A stretch of DNA of 64,000 bases from Sandarakinorhabdus cyanobacteriorum (lineage in GTDB: Bacteria > Pseudomonadota > Alphaproteobacteria > Sphingomonadales > Sphingomonadaceae). A model generated the notes under the pieces. The model searched no databases and was not told the origin of the DNA. It saw only the letters and a list, made by a program, of their open reading frames with translations. Where the stretch lies: NCBI RefSeq assembly GCF_002251755.1, contig NZ_NOXT01000124.1, positions 1-64,000 of the forward strand, written 5' to 3'. The position numbers and the translations under genes are program-made. How positions within the stretch are numbered: the stretch's first letter is position 1; each line of letters starts with the position of its first letter. Positions 25,039 through 33,051 of the stretch are shown one piece after another.

Positions 25039-25602
25039 ATGGCGGGACGGATCGGCATGGCAGCAGCAACAGCGCAACGCTGGGCACTGCTGGCGGCGAG
25101 CCTTGCGCTGGCAGCCTGCACGGCAAATGACGCCCCGCCGCGCCCCATCGCCATCGCCCCGGCCCCTCTGCCACCGGCCATGCTGGCGCCCGCACCGGCC
25201 CCGACGCCCGAACCGGAACGGGCCGCCAGCGCCGAGGTCATGTGGGCCTTGCGCGGCGGCCTGAACGTTGCGGCACTGATCTGCAATGATCGTTCGATCA
25301 CAGACAATTACAACCAGATGCTCAAGAGCCATCGCAGCTTGCTGAACGATGCCTATGCCGCCGAGCAGGCGCGCTATCGCAGCCTGCACGGGCAGGCCGG
25401 GGCGGCCCGCCACGATGCGGCAATGACCAGGCTCTACAATGGTTTCGCCAGCCTGCCCGATCGCCGCCGCGTCTGCACCATGGCGAGCCGCATTGTCGCC
25501 GATGCCGTCACCATGCCATCCGATATGCTGGCCCGCAGCGCCCGCCGCGCGCTCAGCACGCTGGAACCAGGCGCGGTGCAACTGGTGCTGAGCGGCAACT
25601 GA
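25039..25602 (+). CDS. Hypothetical lipoprotein
   Basis: A 187-residue protein with a lipoprotein signal ending LALAAC. A proline-rich linker (about 35-65) and a helical domain with two cysteines (LICNDRS and RRVCTMA) follow. The YRSLHG motif recalls the exported protein beside fumarase. The ribosome site GAGGGAGAGGG is strong. Family and function are not recognised; probably anchored to a membrane on the periplasmic side. Confidence 0.6.
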   Translation: MAGRIGMAAATAQRWALLAASLALAACTANDAPPRPIAIAPAPLPPAMLAPAPAPTPEPERAASAEVMWALRGGLNVAALICNDRSITDNYNQMLKSHRSLLNDAYAAEQARYRSLHGQAGAARHDAAMTRLYNGFASLPDRRRVCTMASRIVADAVTMPSDMLARSARRALSTLEPGAVQLVLSGN

Positions 25603-25606
25603 GCCA

Positions 25607-26878
25607 TCAGCCCAGCGCCGCCACCAGCGCGTCGTAGGCCGGGATCGTCACCCCCATGTTGCCGCGGTTGCTGGCCACCGGGTGACTGCCCAGCCGGGCG
25701 ATCACCACGCCGGCCGCCCGATCAACATAAATGCCCTGGCCATGCACGCCCAGCGCCATGGCCTGGCCGCCGGCGCGGTGCCACCATTGGCTGGCATAGC
25801 TGCCATCGGGGTTGCCGGGATAGTTCACATGGGCAAAGGCGGCCGGATCGCCGCCCCGGAAGATCCGCGCCACCACCGCCTGCGGCACGATCTGGCGCCC
25901 GTTCCAGCGCCCGCCCAGCCGCATCATTTCCCCCACCCGGGCGATATCGCGCAGGGATGCCATCAGCCCGCCACCGCCAAAGGCGGTGCCCAGCCGGTCC
26001 ACAGCGATGGCCGCATCCGCCTCCATCCCCATCGGCTGCCAGAACCAGTCGCGGATCAGCGCGGCCAGCGGCAGGCCGCTCACCCGCTCCACCAGCCATT
26101 GCAGCGCGGTGGTGTTGGGCGTGCGATAGACGAAATCCCCACCGTGCGGCACATCCTGCCCCAGGCTGGCGACAAAGGCGAAATGCCCATCCGGCCCGTC
26201 ATAGCCGGCCAGGCGGGGCATCCACGCCCCGGCAATGCTCATGCGCTGCACGTCCGACAGGCCCTGCTGCCCGGCGACATAATCTTCCGAGAAAGCAAGG
26301 CCAGTGCGCATGTCGAGAATCTGGCGCACCGTGGCATTGCCCAGGCCCGATCCTTGCAGCTCAGGCACATAGTTGGCGGCCTTCGCATCATCTGTCAGCT
26401 TGCCTGCCGCAATCAGCATCTCGGCCGCCAACCCGACAAAGCTTTTCGTCACCGAAAACAGGATATGCTGCGTGTCGGGCCGGGTCACACCGAACCAGCG
26501 TTCATACACCACCCGGCCATGGTGCAGCACCAGAATGGCGTCCGTATAGGTCGCCGCCAGCGATTGCCGCCAGCTCATGGCCTGCCCGGCCAGCGTGGTC
26601 AGCGTCACATCGTCCAGCTCATCGCGCAGCGCCAATGGCAGCGGGCTCACGTCGCCAGCGCGCGGGATGGCGGCCGTCGGCACCAGTTCGCGCATATGGG
26701 AAAAGCCCCAGCGATACTGGGGAAAGCGCCACATCGATCCATCATCCCAGCGCACCTGGGTGGCGGCCGGCGGCGGCGATCCCGCCATCCAGCCCATCGC
26801 CACCGGATCGCTGGCGGCGGCATCCATCATGTTTTCATGGGGATAGCCTGCAACATGCGCAGATGATGTGAAGTTCAT
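25607..26878 (-). CDS. Serine hydrolase, class C beta-lactamase family
   Basis: A 423-residue penicillin-binding-protein-like hydrolase. The catalytic S142-x-x-K145 motif is SVTKSFVGLAAEML; a YxN-type element is probably VYRTPNTTAL; the HxG-like close is near GVHGQGIYV. No signal peptide is obvious from the chosen start, although later Met residues exist. Relatives act as esterases or amide hydrolases more often than as true beta-lactamases. It diverges from the exported RidA-like gene with a 95-bp gap. Confidence 0.85.
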   Translation of the reverse strand: MNFTSSAHVAGYPHENMMDAAASDPVAMGWMAGSPPPAATQVRWDDGSMWRFPQYRWGFSHMRELVPTAAIPRAGDVSPLPLALRDELDDVTLTTLAGQAMSWRQSLAATYTDAILVLHHGRVVYERWFGVTRPDTQHILFSVTKSFVGLAAEMLIAAGKLTDDAKAANYVPELQGSGLGNATVRQILDMRTGLAFSEDYVAGQQGLSDVQRMSIAGAWMPRLAGYDGPDGHFAFVASLGQDVPHGGDFVYRTPNTTALQWLVERVSGLPLAALIRDWFWQPMGMEADAAIAVDRLGTAFGGGGLMASLRDIARVGEMMRLGGRWNGRQIVPQAVVARIFRGGDPAAFAHVNYPGNPDGSYASQWWHRAGGQAMALGVHGQGIYVDRAAGVVIARLGSHPVASNRGNMGVTIPAYDALVAALG

Positions 26879-26973
26879 GTCGCCCCGGTCGCCCGCACAG
26901 GCAACCCCTCCCCTTGGTGTTGTGTGCCAGCGATGCTAGGCCTGCACCACACGCCCGGCAAGGAGGCCCCGTC

Positions 26974-27489
26974 ATGCGCACCGCCCTATTCTCGCTCGCC
27001 CTGCTGCTCGCCATCCCGGTCGCTGCCAAGACGCCGGCCGCCACGCCGGAGCAGCGTCTGGCCGCCGCCGGCCTTACCCTGCCGCCGCCAAATGCGCCGA
27101 TCGGCCTCTATGTGCCCGCCGCGCGCGTGGGCAAGCTGTTGTTCCTGGCCGGCCATGGCGAATGCCCGGCCGGCGCCGCCGGCCGCCTGGGCGACACGAT
27201 GGATGTCGCCGCCGGCAAGGCCAATGCCGCCAAGGTGGCGCTGTGCATGCTGGCGACGATCAAGGCCCAGCTGGGCGACCTCTCCAAGGTGAAGCGCGTC
27301 GTGAAGGTGATGGGCCTCGTCAACGCCACGCCCGAATTCACCCAGCATCCGGAGGTGATGAACGGCTTTTCCGAAGTGATGGTCACCGCCTTTGGCGATG
27401 CCGGCAAGGCGCCCCGCGTCGCCGCCGGCGCCGGCAGCCTGCCGCGCGGCTGGCCGGTGGAGGTGGATGCCATCATCGAGGTGAAATGA
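26974..27489 (+). CDS. RidA-like protein with a signal peptide
   Basis: A 171-residue YjgF/YER057c/UK114-family protein. RidA enzymes hydrolyse reactive enamines/imines released by PLP enzymes. The core is seen in GKLLFLAGHGECPAG, LATIKAQLGDLSKVKRVVKV and the C-terminal APRVAAGAGSLPRGWPVEVD, which keeps an arginine near the position of the catalytic Arg. Unusually for the family, the N-terminus is a signal peptide (MRTALFSLALLLAIPVAA) and a Pro/Ala linker, so the protein should be periplasmic. The start was chosen at that Met; a longer frame lacks support. Confidence 0.82.
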   Translation: MRTALFSLALLLAIPVAAKTPAATPEQRLAAAGLTLPPPNAPIGLYVPAARVGKLLFLAGHGECPAGAAGRLGDTMDVAAGKANAAKVALCMLATIKAQLGDLSKVKRVVKVMGLVNATPEFTQHPEVMNGFSEVMVTAFGDAGKAPRVAAGAGSLPRGWPVEVDAIIEVK

Positions 27490-27530
27490 CGCCCGGCACA
27501 TTCTGCCACGGCCATTGACCTTGCCATTAG

Positions 27531-30380
27531 TTGCGCGCCACAACCATGGCCGGGTCGCTGGAACATTGGCCAAGGGAATATCGTTTGATTCGCACCTGTC
27601 TGCCGCCGGTTGTGGCGGCCCTGCTGGCCTCCACCGCGGCCATCGCCGGCACCGAACCGCTGTATCAGCCCGCCCCGGCCTGGGTGCAGCCGGCGGCCAT
27701 TCCAACCACGCCCGGCCTGCCGCCCCTGGTGCTGTTCGACAGCCAGCAGCGCTATGAAGGCGCGTCCAGCTGGTCCTACAGCGATGTCGTCCGCCGCATC
27801 GCCAATGCCGAGGAGCTGGGCAAGCAAACTTCCCTCACCCTGCCCTGGGTGCCCGACAAGGGCGATCTCATCATCCACAAGCTGGAGATCATCCGCGCCG
27901 GCCAGATGATCGATCTCATCGCCAAGGGCCAACGCTTTGCCGTGCTGCGCCGCGAAGCCAATCTGGAACAGCAGATGGTGACAGGCGTGCTCACCGCCAC
28001 GCTGGATGTGGAAGGGCTGCAGGTGGGCGACATGCTGCGCCTCGCCTATTCCATCACCGGCAGCGACAAGGCGCTGGGCGGCCATGTCCAGGGCGCCGGC
28101 TTGCTGCTGCCCCAGCCAACCCGGCTGGGCTTTGGCCGGCTGCTGCTGAGCTGGCCGGCCGGCAAGGCGCCCGGCTATCAGGCCCTGCAATCCGGCATCA
28201 CGCCCCAGATCAGCACGGCTGGCGGCTATCAGCAGATCAGCTATTCGCTGCCCGTGGCCAAGCCGGCCGAAATCCCCACCAATGCGCCCGGCCGTTTCAA
28301 GCGCCCGCCGCTGGTGGAGGTTTCAAGCTTTGCCAGCTGGGCAGAGGTCGCCAGCGTCATGGCCCCGCTTTATGCCACCAGGGGCCTGATCAAGCCGGGC
28401 AGCCCGCTCAAGGCCGAAGTGGCCGCGATCATGGCTGCCACCCCCAACCCGCTGGAGCGCACCCAGCGCGCCCTGCAACTGGTGCAGGACAAGGTGCGCT
28501 ATCTCGCCGTCACCATGAATGGCGGCAATTATGTGCCGCAATCGCCTGATCAGACCTGGTCGGCCCGCTATGGCGACTGCAAGGCGAAAACCCTGCTGCT
28601 GCTCGCCCTGCTGCACGAAATGGGGATCGAGGCCGAAGCCGTGCTGGCCAACATCGGCCAGGGCGATCTGGTGTCGGTGCGCCTGCCCAGTGCGCTGGCG
28701 TTCAACCATGTGCTGGTGCGTGCGCAGGTGAACGGGGAAAGCCTGTGGCTGGATGGCACCAGCAGCGGCGACCGGCTGGCCGACATCCGCGACACGCCGC
28801 CCTTCTTCAACGTGCTGCCGCTGCGCGCCAAGGGCGCCAGCCTGATGCCGCTGAAGATGCACCCCAATGGCCGGCCCAGCCTGTCGGTGGACATGGTGGT
28901 GGATGAAAGCGCCGCCATCGATCTGGATCCGGTGGCACAGGTGAAGCTGGTGCTGACCGGCCGTGGGGCCGTGCAATATAACGCGGCCGCCGGCGGCCTG
29001 GGGCCGAAGGAAACCCATGATCTGATCGCCCGGCTGCTGCGCAACCAGCTGGGCAATGTCGATGTTGGCAAGGCCGCCGCCAGCAGCGATGCCGAAGCCG
29101 GCACCGTCACCATCACCGCAAGCGCCGTGCTGGATGAACAATGGCAGGCCGATGGCCAGCGCCACACACGCGCGCTCGACAAGCTGCTGGGCCGCATCGA
29201 CTGGAAGGTGGATCGCGGCCGCCCGGCCTGGGCGCAAATCCCGGTGATGACCGATCTGCCCAGTGGCGTGGCCTGGAACCTCACCGTCAAGCTGCCCGAC
29301 AATGGCCGCGGCATCACGCTGGATGGCACACCGGGCTTTGATGGCACCATCCGGGGTGAAAGGCTGGTGCGCAGCGCCAGCCTGGCTGGCAGCACGGCCA
29401 CCATGACCGAACGGATGGACAGTTTTGGCCTCGAAATCCCGGCCAGCGCCGTGGCCGCCGAACGGGATCGGCTGGCTAAGGCCAAGGCCAGCGCGCCGCG
29501 CCTGATCGCCACCCGCGAGGCCCGCCGCTATTTCGATGTGAATGGCCAGGATCCCGCCGGCGCCACCCAGATTGCCGCCGCCGAAGCGATTTTCGCCGAT
29601 CAGATCGCCATCGATCCCGACGATGCCGACAGCTGGCAGGCACGCGGCCGCTTCCGCTACAACGCCGGCAATTTCGCCGGCGCGCGCGATGATTATCGCA
29701 AGGCGGTCGAACTGGCCCCCACGGCCCAGCGTCACCTCAATCTTGCCAATGCGCTGGGCAAGCTGGGCGATGCCGTCGGTGCCCTGGCCCAGGCCCAGGC
29801 AGGCCATGATCTGGATCCGGCCAACGGCCGCGGCATTGAAACCCTGGCCATGACGCTGGCCGAACAGGGCAAGCTGGCCGATGCGCTGGCCCTGTTGGAT
29901 GAACGCATCGCCGTCGGCGGCGAAGAAAAGGAAGATTACGAGATCAGCCGCGCTGCGCTGCAAGGCGAATTTGGCGATGTGGCCGATGCGCTGGCCATGC
30001 TGGACCGGCTGATTGCCGCCACGCCGGGCAACTGGCGCCTGCACAATGCCCGCTGCTACATGAAGGCCCAGCGCAAGCAGCAGCTGGACAGCGCCATCAC
30101 CGATTGCAGCAAGGCGCTGGAACTGGGCGGCAACGCCGGCGTGCTCGATTCCCGGGCGCTGGCCTGGACGCAACTGGGCCAGAACGACAAGGCGCTGGCC
30201 GATGTCGATGCCGCGCTGGCGCTTGAACCCGACCTGCTGGAAAGCCGCTTTCTGCGCGCCGCGCTGCTCGCCCGCCTTGGCCGTGCAGCCGAAGGGGCCC
30301 GCGATCTGGCCATCGCCCGCCGCCTCGACCCGCAGGTTGACCGCATGTTCGCCCGCTATGGGATCACCTTGAAGAAATGA
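27531..30380 (+). CDS. DUF3857-transglutaminase-TPR exported protein
   Basis: A 949-residue extracytoplasmic protein. After a signal-like segment (PPVVAALLASTAAIA) comes a DUF3857 beta-sandwich (about 70-240) and a transglutaminase-like domain. The triad can be placed at C350 (YGDCKAKT), H393 (AFNHVLV) and D408 (LWLDGTSSG). A second beta-domain follows, then about 250 residues of TPR-like helical repeats (from about 690) with GNFAGARDDYRKAVELAPTA as a clear unit. Such proteins probably cross-link or cleave envelope proteins, or serve as scaffolds; substrates are unknown. The next gene starts in its stop codon (ATGA). Confidence 0.85.
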   Translation: MRATTMAGSLEHWPREYRLIRTCLPPVVAALLASTAAIAGTEPLYQPAPAWVQPAAIPTTPGLPPLVLFDSQQRYEGASSWSYSDVVRRIANAEELGKQTSLTLPWVPDKGDLIIHKLEIIRAGQMIDLIAKGQRFAVLRREANLEQQMVTGVLTATLDVEGLQVGDMLRLAYSITGSDKALGGHVQGAGLLLPQPTRLGFGRLLLSWPAGKAPGYQALQSGITPQISTAGGYQQISYSLPVAKPAEIPTNAPGRFKRPPLVEVSSFASWAEVASVMAPLYATRGLIKPGSPLKAEVAAIMAATPNPLERTQRALQLVQDKVRYLAVTMNGGNYVPQSPDQTWSARYGDCKAKTLLLLALLHEMGIEAEAVLANIGQGDLVSVRLPSALAFNHVLVRAQVNGESLWLDGTSSGDRLADIRDTPPFFNVLPLRAKGASLMPLKMHPNGRPSLSVDMVVDESAAIDLDPVAQVKLVLTGRGAVQYNAAAGGLGPKETHDLIARLLRNQLGNVDVGKAAASSDAEAGTVTITASAVLDEQWQADGQRHTRALDKLLGRIDWKVDRGRPAWAQIPVMTDLPSGVAWNLTVKLPDNGRGITLDGTPGFDGTIRGERLVRSASLAGSTATMTERMDSFGLEIPASAVAAERDRLAKAKASAPRLIATREARRYFDVNGQDPAGATQIAAAEAIFADQIAIDPDDADSWQARGRFRYNAGNFAGARDDYRKAVELAPTAQRHLNLANALGKLGDAVGALAQAQAGHDLDPANGRGIETLAMTLAEQGKLADALALLDERIAVGGEEKEDYEISRAALQGEFGDVADALAMLDRLIAATPGNWRLHNARCYMKAQRKQQLDSAITDCSKALELGGNAGVLDSRALAWTQLGQNDKALADVDAALALEPDLLESRFLRAALLARLGRAAEGARDLAIARRLDPQVDRMFARYGITLKK

Positions 30381-30979
30381 GCCTGACCGACCGTGACAGC
30401 CTGCCCGCCATCCTGGCCCATGCCTGGGGCCTGCTGGTGCGCGGCGGCGCCGACCGCAAAAGCCCGCTGCACACGCCGGTGGTGTGCAGCGCCGATGCCG
30501 ATGGCCTGCCCCAGGCCCGGGTGATGGTGCTCAGAAAGGCCGATCCCACCGCCGCCACCCTGCGCTTCCACACCGATGCGCGCAGCCCCAAGGTGGCCGA
30601 ACTGGATGGCAAGCCAGTGGCGGTGCTGGCCTATCACCCAACCGAACAGATGCAGCTGCGCCTCGCCGGCACCGGCCGCGTGCTGACCGATGGGGAAACC
30701 GTCGATGGCATCTGGAACCAGTCCACCCTCTTCGCCCGCCGCTGCTACCTCGCTGAATCCGCCCCCGGCACCCCCCTGCCCGGCCCGTCCTCCGGACTGC
30801 CGGCCTGGATCGAGGGCCAGCAGCCAACGCCCGACCAGATCATCCCGGCCCGCGCCAATTTCGCCACCCTGTGGGTGGAGGTGACGGCGATCGACTGGCT
30901 CCACCTCGCCAACAGCGGCCACCGCCGGGCGCTGTTTCGTGCGTGCGATGGCTGGGCGGGGGAATGGCGGGCGCCGTGA
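30377..30979 (+). CDS. Pyridoxamine 5-phosphate oxidase-like flavoprotein
   Basis: A 200-residue split-barrel protein related to PNPOx. FMN-binding-type segments are LPQARVMVLRKAD and LRFHTDARSPKVAEL, and the C-terminal dimer region is VEVTAIDWLHLANSGHRRAL. It is shorter than PdxH and lacks the characteristic C-terminal RLHDR-type PLP-site motif, so vitamin B6 oxidation is doubtful; an FMN-dependent oxidoreductase of unknown substrate is more likely. It is translationally coupled to the upstream DUF3857 gene. Confidence 0.8.
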   Translation: MSLTDRDSLPAILAHAWGLLVRGGADRKSPLHTPVVCSADADGLPQARVMVLRKADPTAATLRFHTDARSPKVAELDGKPVAVLAYHPTEQMQLRLAGTGRVLTDGETVDGIWNQSTLFARRCYLAESAPGTPLPGPSSGLPAWIEGQQPTPDQIIPARANFATLWVEVTAIDWLHLANSGHRRALFRACDGWAGEWRAP

Positions 30980-31004
30980 TCCCGGCGCCCGCCCGCCCGC
31001 GGCG

Positions 31005-31728
31005 TCAGGCGGCAACCACCCGTGCGCGCCGCCGCAGCCCGTGGCCGGTCAGGCCAAAGCCCAGGCCAGCTCGATGGCTCAGGCACACCCGCAACGCCGT
31101 TGAAGGTGACGCCGTCGATGCCCCAGTTGTCGCCGCCAGACCGGCTGATGCTGACCTGATCAAACGGATCATCCGAGGTGAAACCGAAATAGCCGACCCC
31201 GCCATTGACCGTGGTCGGAGCGTTCAGCACTTGCCCGCCCGCGCCATTGAAGCTGATCGACAGCAAGGGGTTCAGACCGCTTTCCACGCCTGTGAAAAAG
31301 AAGCCGAAGCTGTTTGATGGCCGGTTGAGTGAGAAGGTGGCCGTGCCACCCGGAAAGCCCAGCCAGCGTGCATTGTCGGTGTTGGATTCGATGGTGCTAT
31401 ATCCATGCAGGCCCGTTCCCGGCGGGTTGAGCTGCATATTGGTGACGCCAGACCGGCCCGGCCCAAGGTCGACTGCAGCCAACGCAACATTGGCTCCAGG
31501 CATTGCGAAGCCGGCATTGAAGCCAAGCCCGACCAGGTCGAAATAATTGGTCAGCACGGGTCCATAGCCCGCGGCAGCCGCCAACAAGCCGGCCTGTGCC
31601 ACCGAGGCATTGGCACTGCCGCCACCAACCACCTCGCCATCATCCAACCCCGAGTAGCTGGTCACTGCCGCAAGGGCATGGGATGACAGCAACGCGGCCA
31701 CGGCCGCGCCGAACAACTTCGTCTTCAT
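31005..31728 (-). pseudogene. PEP-CTERM exported protein, frameshifted at the sorting tail
   Basis: An exosortase-type surface protein of about 235 residues. A signal peptide (MKTKLFGAAVAALLSSHALA) behind AGGAG, a Gly/Asn-rich beta domain, and then VPEPSSW are seen. The expected hydrophobic anchor does not follow. After the Trp codon (about 31066) the frame leaves the family pattern, and the missing tail GFGLTGHGLRRRARVVAA is found in another frame ending at 31005. Compared with the second PEP-CTERM gene here, about 11 nt are lost between the Trp and GFGL. As read, the protein would continue with an unrelated basic tail and lack a membrane anchor. A real mutation or an assembly error are both possible. 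Confidence 0.75.
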
Positions 31729-31836
31729 GATGTTCTCCTGTTGAACCAGTGATGCGAAGGGGCAAAAGGGGATCGGCCACGGCCACCCCCCCGAAAGCAG
31801 CCGCGCGCATGCGAAAAAAAATGTGAAGCGGATCTT

Positions 31837-31871
31837 GGCCGGTCAGCCCGATCGCAGACGGGCTGGCCGGC
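31837..31871 (-). terminator. Hairpin downstream of the TetR-VOC gene
   Basis: On the minus strand a 13-bp stem with one internal mismatch (GCCGGCCAGCCCG with CGGGCTGACCGGC) begins at the stop codon. A run of eight T residues lies about 15 nt further on. It should separate this gene's transcript from the co-oriented PEP-CTERM gene. Confidence 0.6.
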
Positions 31872-32903
31872 TCATGATTTCAGGGCCTCGCGCCAGGCAT
31901 CCGGCGATGAACCCGCCCGATAGGCTGCCTGCATGTCGGGCGTCAGCAGCTCGACCATGAACCGGTTTTCCAGCCAGAATTCGATCACATCGAACAACCC
32001 GCCGCGCGAACAGCGAACCGAACGCCACCCCTCCTGAGCGGCAAGCGCATGGAGTTCCGCCTCGCCCAACTGGGTGGCAAGGGCAAGATGGACACCCGCC
32101 GGCCCCGGATCGGCCCGATCGCGGCTGTCGAACATCGCGTCGTCCTGCCCAGGCACCAGGCAGGTGGTGGCGGGATACACCTCGATCGCAGACCCATGGG
32201 CATCGCCAGCCAGCACCACCAGGGCACCCGGAACGGGATCGAACGGCATGACCTGGCCCGACCAGATTGCCGCCAGCACACGTGCAACCCGCGGCGGATC
32301 AACCGCCGGGATCGGCGCGTGGAAAATGCGGCCTGATGTGCGGCCGGCGGCAGCGGCGAACAACGCCTCGATCGCCTGCGCCGCCGCCTCACCAGCCTCC
32401 TCGCCGCTCAGCCCCCAATATTCGCGCATCGTCAGCCAGGCGGTCGCCGATTGCAGCAGTTGCACCGTCGCCGCCAGCCGTGTGGCCTGGGGTTCCGGCA
32501 AGTCACCCGCACCGTCCCGAACAGCCGCCCGGATGGCCTGCATGCGCTTCTGATTGGCCGCCAGGGTCATGGCCCGCCCCTGTTCAGACAACACCATCCC
32601 CCGCATGATCGTCGCCTCCTCATCGAATTTGGGAAAAGCCCGGCGCGCAAAGGCCGCCAGTGCGGCGGCGGTGTCCGGAAATTGCTCCTGATTGATGCTC
32701 TGCTTGTGACGGGCCCACCACGCCTCCAGCATCAATTCGCGTGTGGCAAAATGGCGATAGATGGTGCGCTTGGCGATGCCCGCGGCATCGGCCACCATCT
32801 CAATGCTCAACTCGGCAAGGCCGGTATCGGCCAGGCAATTGCCCACCGCATCCAGAATCAGATCCGTGGTGGCAGCCTTCTGCTGCTGGCGCAGATTCGG
32901 CAT
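31872..32903 (-). CDS. TetR-type regulator fused to a VOC-like domain
   Basis: A 343-residue protein. Residues 1-60 are a TetR HTH (LSIEMVADAAGIAKRTIYRH, then FATRELMLEAWW) and about 60-185 is the helical ligand domain. From about 193 it changes to a second fold: GRIFHAPIPAVDPPRVARVL, AIWSGQVMPFDPVPGALVVL, AIEVYPATT, RCSRGGLFDVIEFWLENRF and VELLTPDM. This segment matches what I know as a free-standing VOC (glyoxalase-like) protein. The fusion suggests that the second domain senses or modifies the inducer. The start is uncertain: an ATG eight codons upstream lies inside the operator-like repeat, and neither has a ribosome site. Confidence 0.8.
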   Translation of the reverse strand: MPNLRQQQKAATTDLILDAVGNCLADTGLAELSIEMVADAAGIAKRTIYRHFATRELMLEAWWARHKQSINQEQFPDTAAALAAFARRAFPKFDEEATIMRGMVLSEQGRAMTLAANQKRMQAIRAAVRDGAGDLPEPQATRLAATVQLLQSATAWLTMREYWGLSGEEAGEAAAQAIEALFAAAAGRTSGRIFHAPIPAVDPPRVARVLAAIWSGQVMPFDPVPGALVVLAGDAHGSAIEVYPATTCLVPGQDDAMFDSRDRADPGPAGVHLALATQLGEAELHALAAQEGWRSVRCSRGGLFDVIEFWLENRFMVELLTPDMQAAYRAGSSPDAWREALKS

Positions 32904-32906
32904 TTG

Positions 32907-32943
32907 TGTCACTTGATGTGCCTTCATGTCACTTGGTGTGACA
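32907..32943. promoter_or_regulatory. Candidate operator of the TetR-VOC gene
   Basis: TGTCACTTGRTGTG occurs twice in the same orientation, at 32907 and 32927, 20 bp apart. The second copy extends into an inverted repeat, TGTCAC-TTGGT-GTGACA. The pair overlaps the start of the TetR-VOC gene, the usual place for self-repression. Binding by that protein is inferred. Confidence 0.55.
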
Positions 32944-32995
32944 CGAAATGGCCGACATGGCAAGCGCCATGGCCAGAACATGGCTCCCAAACGCA

Positions 32996-33031
32996 TTCGG
33001 GCGGGCTCGGCCATTGCCAAACCCGCCCGAA
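32996..33031. terminator. Hairpin downstream of ettA
   Basis: TTCGGGCGGG and CCCGCCCGAA are perfect 10-bp arms around a 16-nt loop, 20 bp past the ettA stop. No T-run follows on the minus strand, so termination strength is uncertain. Confidence 0.5.
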
Positions 33032-33051
33032 CATGATTTCAGATCAAGGCT

